Source: Streptomyces lincolnensis
GTDB taxonomy: Bacteria > Actinomycetota > Actinomycetes > Streptomycetales > Streptomycetaceae
Assembly: GCF_001685355.1 (NCBI RefSeq)
Contig: NZ_CP016438.1
Location: 8,246,001 to 8,310,000 of the forward strand
Reading direction: 5' to 3'
DNA: 64,000 nt
The notes under the pieces are model-generated. The model ran no database searches. It worked only from the letters and a program-made list of their open reading frames with translations, and was not told where the DNA came from. This document shows positions 58,195 through 64,000 of the stretch, piece by piece. The number at the start of each line of letters is the position of its first letter. The first letter of the stretch is position 1. The position numbers and the translations under genes are program-made.

Positions 58195-59016
58195 TCAGGC
58201 TTCCTTTCGGCACAGAATCTCTCCGTGCAGTACACAGAACCACCCGTCCTCGTGCGTGCCCCACGCGCGCCAGGCGTCCGAGACGGCCCGCAGGTGTTCC
58301 TCGGTGGCGTGGCCGCCCCCGGTGGCCCGTTCCGCGTAGGCGGAGGCCAGGGTGCGGTCCGCCCACAGACCGCTCCACCAGGCCCGCTCCTCGGCGGTGG
58401 CGAAGGTCCAGGTGCCGGAGGTCGCCGTGATGTCCGTCAGCCCCGCCCTCAGCGCCCAGGCCTTCAGCCGGCGCCCCGCGTCCGGCTCCCCGCCGTTGGC
58501 GCGGGCCACCCTGCGGTACAGGTCCAGCCAGTCGTCCATCCCCCGGGACGCCGGGTACCAGGTCATGGCTTCGTAGTCCGAGTCCCGTACGGCGATGAGG
58601 CCGCCCGGCCTGGTGACGCGCTTCATCTCGCGCAGCGCCTGCACCGGGTCGCCGACGTGTTGCAGCACCTGGTGGGCGTGAACCACGCAGAACGTGGCGT
58701 CGGGGAAGTCCAGGGCGTGGACGTCCGCCACCGTGAAGTCGACGTTGGCCAGACCGCGCCCGGCGGCCGTGGCCCGGGCGGTGTCCAGGATCCCCGGTGC
58801 GTGGTCGGCGCCCGTGACGTGTCCGTCGGGGACCAGCTCCGCCAGGTCGGCGGTGATCGTGCCCGGCCCGCAGCCGATGTCCAGGATCTTCATGTGGGGT
58901 TCGAGTGAACCGAGCAGGTAGGCCGCCGAGTTGGCGGCGGTCCGCCAGGTGTGGGACCGCAGCACGGACTCGTGGTGCCCGTGCGTGTAGACGGCGGTCT
59001 CCTGTGCTGCGGACAT
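58195..59016 (-). CDS. Class I SAM-dependent methyltransferase (UbiE/MenG-like)
   Basis: 273 residues. Motif I is MKILDIGCGPGTITADLAEL (about 42-60), followed by VTGADHAPGILDTARATAAG, VDFTVADVHALDFPDATFCV and VVHAHQVLQHVGDPVQALRE, then MKRVTRPGGLIAVRDSDYEA. These are the motifs of the UbiE/Coq5-like group. The substrate is unknown. ATG 59014-59016 follows AAGGGGA at 6 nt. The tiny membrane-protein gene follows 42 bp downstream on the same strand. Confidence 0.88.
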   Translation of the reverse strand: MSAAQETAVYTHGHHESVLRSHTWRTAANSAAYLLGSLEPHMKILDIGCGPGTITADLAELVPDGHVTGADHAPGILDTARATAAGRGLANVDFTVADVHALDFPDATFCVVHAHQVLQHVGDPVQALREMKRVTRPGGLIAVRDSDYEAMTWYPASRGMDDWLDLYRRVARANGGEPDAGRRLKAWALRAGLTDITATSGTWTFATAEERAWWSGLWADRTLASAYAERATGGGHATEEHLRAVSDAWRAWGTHEDGWFCVLHGEILCRKEA

Positions 59017-59155
59017 GGCTGTTCCCCTTTCGACATGCCGGCTGGACGAGGACCTCGCGGTCCTTCCGGCGACACGGATCACCGTACGCCCGCATGTCGA
59101 ATGGTGAGACCCCTCGTCTTGCTATACGGACTGACTGGTCATCAGTTCCGGTCGG

Positions 59156-60649
59156 TCAGCTTCCTGTCGACGGCCGGTAGACGGTGAGCGCCTGCGGCAG
59201 CTTCTCCAGCGTCACCGAGCCCTCCACCTCGATCACCTCGCCGTCGTAGGCCAGCAGCGTGCCCGGGGCGACACTCGCCACGTTCAGCCGGCCGACCTGG
59301 ACCGCCGCGTGCACGGGGGAGCGGGTCAGCGGACCGGCGAGCGCGGCCGCGAGCAGCCGCGCGGCGGGCCGCCGGCCGCCGTGCACGACGCGGACGTCGA
59401 GCTGACCGTCCGCCAGGTCGCTGCGGCGGCCCGGCCCGAGGCCCATCCGGTGGTACGTGCCGTTGCCGACGAACAGCAGCCACAAGGGCCGGGCCCGACC
59501 GCGGAACTCGGCCTCCAGCGGATGCCGGTCGGCGCGCACCACGCGCAGCGCCGCGATCACCCCGGCCGGCCAGCCGCCGATCCGGCGCGTCCAGCGCTCC
59601 CGCTCGCGCACCAGCTCCGGATACACGCCCAGGCTCAGCGTGTTGAGGAAGACACCCTGGGTCTCGCCGCAGGCGAAGCGGCCCACGTCGACGTGCACGC
59701 CCTCGCCCTGCTGGACGGCCCGTCCCAGATCGCGGACACCCTCGACGCCCAGGTCGTAGGCGAAGTGGTTCAGCGTGCCGCCGGGCAGCACCGCCAGGGG
59801 CAGGCCGTGGCGCAGGGCGATCTCGGCGGCGGCGTTGACCGTGCCGTCCCCACCGCACACCCCGAGCACCCGGGCCCGCGCCGCCGCCTTCTCCAACTCG
59901 GCGCGCACATCCGCCGGTTCGCACTCGACGACCTCGGCCGCGGGCAGGATGTCCCGCAGCGCGCGGACCCGGTCGGCGGTGCCCGAGGCGGTGTTCGAGA
60001 CCATCACCAGGCCCTCGCCGTCGGCCAGCGCGGGCACCTCGGCCCGGGGCCGGGCCGGCGGCACCACCTGGGCCCGCGTCGGCACCAGACGCCGTACGAC
60101 GAACGCGGCGCCCGCGCCCAGGGCCGCGCCCGCCAGCACGTCGCTGGGGAAGTGCACGCCCGTGTAGACGCGGGACATGGCCACCGAGAAGGCGACCGGG
60201 GCCACCACCGCGCCCCAGGACGGCGACTCCAGGGCGACTCCGGTCGCGAACGCGGCCGCGGACGCGGAGTGCCCCGACGGGAACGAGGTGGTGATCGGCT
60301 GCCGCTTGAGCTGGCGCACCAGCGGCACCGGGTCCAGGACGGGGCGGGTGCGGCGCACCGATCGCTTGCCGATGGTGTTGATGGTCAGGGAGGCCAGCCC
60401 GAGCGAGGCGAGGCCCCGGGCGGCGGCCCGCCGGGCCCGGGGGGTACGGCTCGCGGCCATCGCGGCCGCCGTCGCGAACCACAGCACTCCGTGGTTCGCG
60501 CTCCGGCTCAGCCGCGGCAGGACGGGCTCGGCGGCCGGCCAGTGCTGCTCGGCGGCGAACTCGAACAGCCGGCTGTCCAGGGCCAGCAACTTCTCCCGCA
60601 GGACGTGGTGGCCGGGCTTGGGGACGGTGAGGTCGACGTCTGGGCTCAT
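59156..60649 (-). CDS. PAP2 phosphatase - diacylglycerol/sphingosine kinase fusion
   Basis: 497 residues. The N-terminal half (about 40-200) is a PAP2 phosphatase with KRSVRRTRP, PSGHSAS and SRVYTGVHFPSD (the three-part active site) and flanking membrane helices. The C-terminal half (about 215-497) is a DAGK/YegS-like lipid kinase with GGDGTVN and LPGGTLNHFA. The two activities, dephosphorylation and phosphorylation of a lipid, would be opposite steps on diacylglycerol or undecaprenol-type carriers. Fusions of this type are known in actinobacteria. ATG 60647-60649 was chosen; a longer frame continues upstream without a ribosome site. Confidence 0.92.
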   Translation of the reverse strand: MSPDVDLTVPKPGHHVLREKLLALDSRLFEFAAEQHWPAAEPVLPRLSRSANHGVLWFATAAAMAASRTPRARRAAARGLASLGLASLTINTIGKRSVRRTRPVLDPVPLVRQLKRQPITTSFPSGHSASAAAFATGVALESPSWGAVVAPVAFSVAMSRVYTGVHFPSDVLAGAALGAGAAFVVRRLVPTRAQVVPPARPRAEVPALADGEGLVMVSNTASGTADRVRALRDILPAAEVVECEPADVRAELEKAAARARVLGVCGGDGTVNAAAEIALRHGLPLAVLPGGTLNHFAYDLGVEGVRDLGRAVQQGEGVHVDVGRFACGETQGVFLNTLSLGVYPELVRERERWTRRIGGWPAGVIAALRVVRADRHPLEAEFRGRARPLWLLFVGNGTYHRMGLGPGRRSDLADGQLDVRVVHGGRRPAARLLAAALAGPLTRSPVHAAVQVGRLNVASVAPGTLLAYDGEVIEVEGSVTLEKLPQALTVYRPSTGS

Positions 60650-60754
60650 ATGCCACGAGTACCCTGCCGAGGTCGGTTCGTGTTCCGTTACGGCCGGATC
60701 GCCTCCGGATAAGAGTTTGCCCGCCCCCGCCGGCGACCCGCACAATGCGGCCTC

Positions 60755-62374
60755 ATGGGACATCTGGAAGCCGCACACCTCGAGTACTACCTCCCCGACG
60801 GGAGGGCGCTGCTCGGCGATGTGTCGTTCCGGGTGGGTGAAGGCGCCGTCGTGGCCCTCGTCGGCCCCAACGGCGCGGGCAAGACCACCCTGCTGCGGCT
60901 GATCTCCGGCGAGCTGAAACCGCACGGCGGCACGGTCACCGTCAGCGGCGGCCTGGGCGTGATGCGCCAGTTCGTGGGCTCCGTACGGGACGAGACGACC
61001 GTACGCGACCTGCTCGTGTCGGTGTCCCCGCCCCGCATCCAGCAGGTCGCGAAGGCCGTCGACAGGGCCGAGCACGCGATCATGACGGTCGACGACGAGG
61101 CCGCCCAGATGCAGTACGCGCAGGCCCTGGCCGACTGGGCCGAGGCGCACGGCTACGAGGCGGAGACGCTGTGGGACATGTGCACCACGGCCGCGCTCGG
61201 CATGCCCTACGACAGGGCGCAGTTCCGCGAGGTGCGCACCCTCTCCGGCGGTGAGCAGAAGCGGCTCGTCCTGGAGGCGCTGCTGCGCGGCACCGACGAG
61301 GTCCTGCTCCTCGATGAGCCGGACAACTACCTCGACGTGCCCGGCAAGCGCTGGCTGGAGGAGCGGCTGAAGGAGACCCGCAAGACCGTCCTCTTCGTCT
61401 CCCACGACCGGGAACTCCTCTCCCGCGCCGCCGAGAAGATCGTCTCCGTGGAGCCCTCGCCGACGGGCGCCGACGCGTGGGTGCACGGCGGTGGCTTCGC
61501 CACGTACCACGAGGCGCGGCGTGAACGCTTCGCCCGCTTCGAGGAGTTGCGCCGCCGCTGGGACGAGAAACACGCCCAGCTGAAGAAGCTGGTCCTGAAC
61601 CTCCGCCAGGCGGCGTCGATCAGCCATGAGCTCGCCTCCCGCTACCAGGCCGCCCAGACCCGGCTGCGCAAGTTCGAGGAGGCCGGGCCGCCGCCGGAGC
61701 CGCCGCGCGAGCAGGACATCAGGATGCGGCTGAAGGGCGGCCGCACCGGCGTGCGGGCCGTCACCTGCGAGGGGCTCGAACTCACCGGCCTGATGAAACC
61801 GTTCGACCTGGAGGTCTTCTACGGCGAGCGCGTCGCGGTCCTCGGCTCCAACGGCTCCGGCAAGTCGCACTTCCTGCGCCTGCTGGCGGGGGAGGACGTG
61901 GCGCACACGGGGCAGTGGAAGCTCGGCGCGCGGGTCGTGCCGGGCCATTTCGCGCAGACCCACGCCCACCCCGAGCTGACGGGCCGCACCCTCCTCGACA
62001 TCCTGTGGAAGGAGCACGCCCAGGACCGGGGCGCCGCGATGTCCCGCCTGCGCCGCTACGAACTCACCGGCCAGGCCGAGCAGGCCTTCGACCGTCTCTC
62101 CGGCGGCCAGCAGGCCCGCTTCCAGATCCTCCTGCTGGAGCTCCAGGGCGTCACCGCGCTCCTCCTGGACGAGCCGACGGACAACCTGGACCTGGAGTCC
62201 GCCGAGGCCCTCCAGGAGGGCCTGGAGGCCTTCGACGGCACGGTCCTCGCGGTCACCCACGACCGCTGGTTCGCCCGCTCCTTCGACCGCTACCTCGTCT
62301 TCGGCACGGACGGCCGCGTCCGCGAGACACCGGAGCCGGTGTGGGACGAGCGACGCGTGGAGCGAGCGCGGTAG
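60755..62374 (+). CDS. ABC-F family ATPase
   Basis: 539 residues with two ABC domains and no membrane segments. Domain 1 has Walker A GPNGAGKTT (about 34-42), signature LSGGEQKR and Walker B EVLLLDEPDN. Domain 2 has Walker A GSNGSGKSH, signature LSGGQQAR and ALLLDEPTDN. The linker (about 250-330) carries the P-site tRNA-interaction motif region of the family. ABC-F proteins act on stalled ribosomes, either in translation quality control or in resistance to ribosome-targeting antibiotics; which applies here is unknown. Divergent from the PAP2-kinase gene with 105 bp between. Confidence 0.94.
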   Translation: MGHLEAAHLEYYLPDGRALLGDVSFRVGEGAVVALVGPNGAGKTTLLRLISGELKPHGGTVTVSGGLGVMRQFVGSVRDETTVRDLLVSVSPPRIQQVAKAVDRAEHAIMTVDDEAAQMQYAQALADWAEAHGYEAETLWDMCTTAALGMPYDRAQFREVRTLSGGEQKRLVLEALLRGTDEVLLLDEPDNYLDVPGKRWLEERLKETRKTVLFVSHDRELLSRAAEKIVSVEPSPTGADAWVHGGGFATYHEARRERFARFEELRRRWDEKHAQLKKLVLNLRQAASISHELASRYQAAQTRLRKFEEAGPPPEPPREQDIRMRLKGGRTGVRAVTCEGLELTGLMKPFDLEVFYGERVAVLGSNGSGKSHFLRLLAGEDVAHTGQWKLGARVVPGHFAQTHAHPELTGRTLLDILWKEHAQDRGAAMSRLRRYELTGQAEQAFDRLSGGQQARFQILLLELQGVTALLLDEPTDNLDLESAEALQEGLEAFDGTVLAVTHDRWFARSFDRYLVFGTDGRVRETPEPVWDERRVERAR

Positions 62375-62394
62375 CCGGGGGCTGCCGCCCCCAG

Positions 62395-62640
62395 GCCCCC
62401 GCTGTCGGCCCTGAAGGGGCCTCGTCCTCAATCGCCGGACGGGCTGAGATTGCCTGGACCGGCGCTGAGAGGTGCGGGGAAATCCAGCCTCTCCGACGTT
62501 TGGGGAAACTCAGCCACTCCGGCGTTTAAGGAGCGGGGCCCGGGGGCTGGCCCCCGAAGCGGGGTGCAGGGGGCGCAGCCCCCGCCGGGGTCGAAGGGGC
62601 GGAGCCCCTGGGGATGGGACGGGTAGGGGCGGCGGGGGCG
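62395..62640. repeat. Dispersed Streptomyces intergenic repeat block
   Basis: The 299-bp gap 62375-62673 has no gene. It contains segments I recognise from many Streptomyces intergenic regions: CCTCAATCGCCGGACGGGCT (about 62427), CAGCCTCTCCGACGTTTGGG and a second ACTCCGGCGTTTAAGGAGCG copy. These are followed by GGGGGC-G-C-A-GCCCCC and AGGGGCGGAGCCCCT hairpins. Probably it is a chain of repeats acting as a transcription-stop region after the ABC-F gene. Confidence 0.65.
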
Positions 62641-62673
62641 AAAAAGCCGATGCCCGCCCCCGCCGGCAGCCGC

Positions 62674-63771
62674 CTACTTCCAGCGCAGCAGTGCTCCCAG
62701 GCCCCCCACCGGAACCTCCTGCTCCGTGACAGCGAGCGCAGGCGCCCCCGTGGTCACCGCCGAGCGGATCAGCGCGTCGTCCGCGCGGGCCGACCAGGAG
62801 TTCTGCTCGCCGAGGATCTTCAGATCGGTGCGGCGGACGGCCAGCTGGTCGGGCTCCTCGCCGATCCAGACCTCGCGGTGGGCGTCGGGCCCGCCGGGGC
62901 GGATCAGCAGCTCGTCGATACGGTGCTCACGGGCCGCCTCGACCAGCGCGGGGACACTCTCCACCGCACCGGCACGCCCGTCGTCCCCGGGCTCACGCGC
63001 GGCGAGGAACCGCTCCAGCTCCCGCTCGGCCCGCTGCCGCACATGGTCGGCCCGCGCCCGCTCCACGTCGTGGTCGAGCAGCCGGCTCCCGGCACCGTGC
63101 GGGGCCTCGACCACCAGGTCGTGCAGCCGCTTGGGCAGCCGATCGTGCACGGACCGCTTCTCCCGGTCCTCGCCGACGAGAATCAGCAGGTCGGCCCGGG
63201 TCTCCTCCTGGCAGACCGCGAGCGCGTCGGCGATCTCGGCCGCGTTGTGCTCCCAGGTGTTCTCCACCCGCAGCTGGAAGTGCCGCTCCGACCAGTCCGC
63301 CGAGCTCGTCCGGTGCACGGGCCACTGCCGCCCGGTCACCGACCCGGCGTCCTGCCGCCCCAGCGCACCGCGCAGCTCGAAGTCGGCACCCTTGCGGTCG
63401 ACGTACGCCACCACGCACACCGGGTCCTCACCGGCCAGCTCCAGCAGGGGCGCGGTGTGCGGCAGCGGCGCCCAGTGCGCGCTGTCGCCGTCCGGGGCCC
63501 GGGTCAGCGGCGGGTCGAGGACGACCTGCCCGGCCCGCGCGAACAGGGCCCGCCCGTGCGGCTCGGACGAGTGCCGCAGCTCCTCCAGGGCCTCCCGCAC
63601 GGCCCGGCACGTGTCCTCGTCGGCGCCCTGCCGGGACAGCTCCCGCGACAGCGCCACGGCCGCCAGATGCCGCTCGTGGGGCGTGTCCTCCGTATGCCGG
63701 GACGTGCCGACGTACACGGAGGCCCAGGGCCCCGGATGTTCGTAGAGTGGATGCAGAAAAGCGAGATCCAT
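62674..63771 (-). CDS. baeRF2-type (archaeo-eukaryotic release-factor-domain) protein
   Basis: 365 residues. It opens MDLAFLHPLYEHPGPWASVY, has GRALFARAGQVVLDPPLTRA, CVVAYVDRKGADFELRGALG, RADLLILVGEDREKRSVHDR and IDELLIRPGGPDAHREVWIG. These are the pattern of the bacterial eRF1-domain-2-like family (baeRF/Vms1 relatives). The GGQ-like hydrolase loop of eRF1 is not obvious. Such proteins are thought to act in ribosome or peptidyl-tRNA quality control; in this gene that is inference. ATG 63769-63771; it diverges from the DUF6158 gene. Confidence 0.82.
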   Translation of the reverse strand: MDLAFLHPLYEHPGPWASVYVGTSRHTEDTPHERHLAAVALSRELSRQGADEDTCRAVREALEELRHSSEPHGRALFARAGQVVLDPPLTRAPDGDSAHWAPLPHTAPLLELAGEDPVCVVAYVDRKGADFELRGALGRQDAGSVTGRQWPVHRTSSADWSERHFQLRVENTWEHNAAEIADALAVCQEETRADLLILVGEDREKRSVHDRLPKRLHDLVVEAPHGAGSRLLDHDVERARADHVRQRAERELERFLAAREPGDDGRAGAVESVPALVEAAREHRIDELLIRPGGPDAHREVWIGEEPDQLAVRRTDLKILGEQNSWSARADDALIRSAVTTGAPALAVTEQEVPVGGLGALLRWK

Positions 63772-63836
63772 GGTTCCCTCCCGGATACCGCTCGGGGGCA
63801 GTGCGCAGTTGCGTGCCGGGCGGGTACCCGAACCTC

Positions 63837-64000
63837 ATGAACGAACACGACGAGCGGGGCACCACGATGACCGGAGTCGACCCCAGCCGGCTGGACGACC
63901 AACAGCTCATGAAGGAGCTGGAGACCATCCACCGCACACGGCACGACACCCTGCTGCACGGCTCGAACGACGCGCTGCGCACCCACAACGACCGCATGGC
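63837..64000 (+). CDS. DUF6158-type protein, 3' end outside window
   Basis: 54 visible residues, cut by the right edge. The VDPSRLDDQQLMKELETIHR then TRHDTLLHGSNDALRTHNDR pattern matches a small actinobacterial family of unknown function; the visible part should be a helical bundle. ATG 63837 gives the longest frame; ATG 63867 in the same frame is also possible. No ribosome site is strong for either. Confidence 0.75.
   Translation, partial: MNEHDERGTTMTGVDPSRLDDQQLMKELETIHRTRHDTLLHGSNDALRTHNDRM

Noticed and set aside
59120..59162. TGACTGGTCA-type dyad near the methyltransferase start
   Set aside because: Arms are imperfect and no convincing symmetric extension or second copy is present; too weak for a feature.
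1..64000. CRISPR arrays, tRNA/rRNA genes, transposons
   Set aside because: No regularly spaced repeat-spacer pattern, no cloverleaf with a conserved T-loop and no transposase motif was found on reading the sequence.

Overview
This window is high-GC, densely packed DNA from a Streptomyces or very close relative. Typical signs are the ccr/ecm ethylmalonyl-CoA genes, a SpoIIE/PAS/GAF phosphatase, LAXTG sortase substrates, DtxR-type iron boxes, a type II polyketide cluster, a gvpOAFGYZJLSK gas-vesicle operon, GTG starts, 4-bp gene overlaps, and dispersed Streptomyces intergenic repeats. No tRNA, rRNA, CRISPR or transposase was seen.

Region 1 (1-10.2 kb) is central and fatty-acid metabolism. It holds ethylmalonyl-CoA mutase (cut by the window edge), crotonyl-CoA carboxylase/reductase, a TetR regulator with palindromes at its own start and three more upstream of ccr, and a double-length 3-hydroxyacyl-CoA dehydrogenase. 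These are followed by a HEAT protein, a GNAT/RidA pair, a secreted tripeptidyl aminopeptidase, and an Rv2578c-type radical SAM gene behind a LexA-like box.

Region 2 (10.3-18.1 kb) holds an SRPBCC protein, a DHA2 exporter fused to three carboxypeptidase-regulatory-like domains, the SpoIIE-type phosphatase, a methyltransferase and a Tat-exported propeller protein.

Region 3 (18.1-24.6 kb) is an iron-regulated haem-acquisition locus. It has two LAXTG-anchored surface proteins and one secreted protein sharing a neocarzinostatin-like domain, an HtaA-domain protein and an HmuT lipoprotein, with two iron boxes. The cognate permease and ATPase genes are absent.

Region 4 (24.8-36.5 kb) is a compact type II PKS cluster. 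In transcription order the main operon is TcmI-like cyclase, KS-alpha, CLF, ACP, ActIII-like KR, didomain ARO/CYC, alpha/beta hydrolase, lipocalin-like protein, small ORF. A P450-ferredoxin pair, a TetR regulator, a DHA2 exporter and an atypical JadR1-like response regulator accompany it. Short tandem duplications mark several gene junctions. The product cannot be read from sequence.

Region 5 (36.7-52.6 kb) starts with a D-aminopeptidase/M20/S9/S66 peptidase operon. Accessory enzymes follow: two GNAT-neighbouring small proteins, a degenerate ureohydrolase, VOC, holin-like, SDR, enolase-superfamily and F420-dependent proteins. It ends with an overlapping NDH-2/transketolase/LigD-polymerase operon.

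Region 6 (52.6-58.0 kb) is the complete ten-gene gas-vesicle operon. Region 7 (58.0-64.0 kb) has a tiny membrane protein, a methyltransferase, a PAP2-diacylglycerol-kinase fusion, an ABC-F protein, a baeRF protein and a truncated DUF6158 gene.
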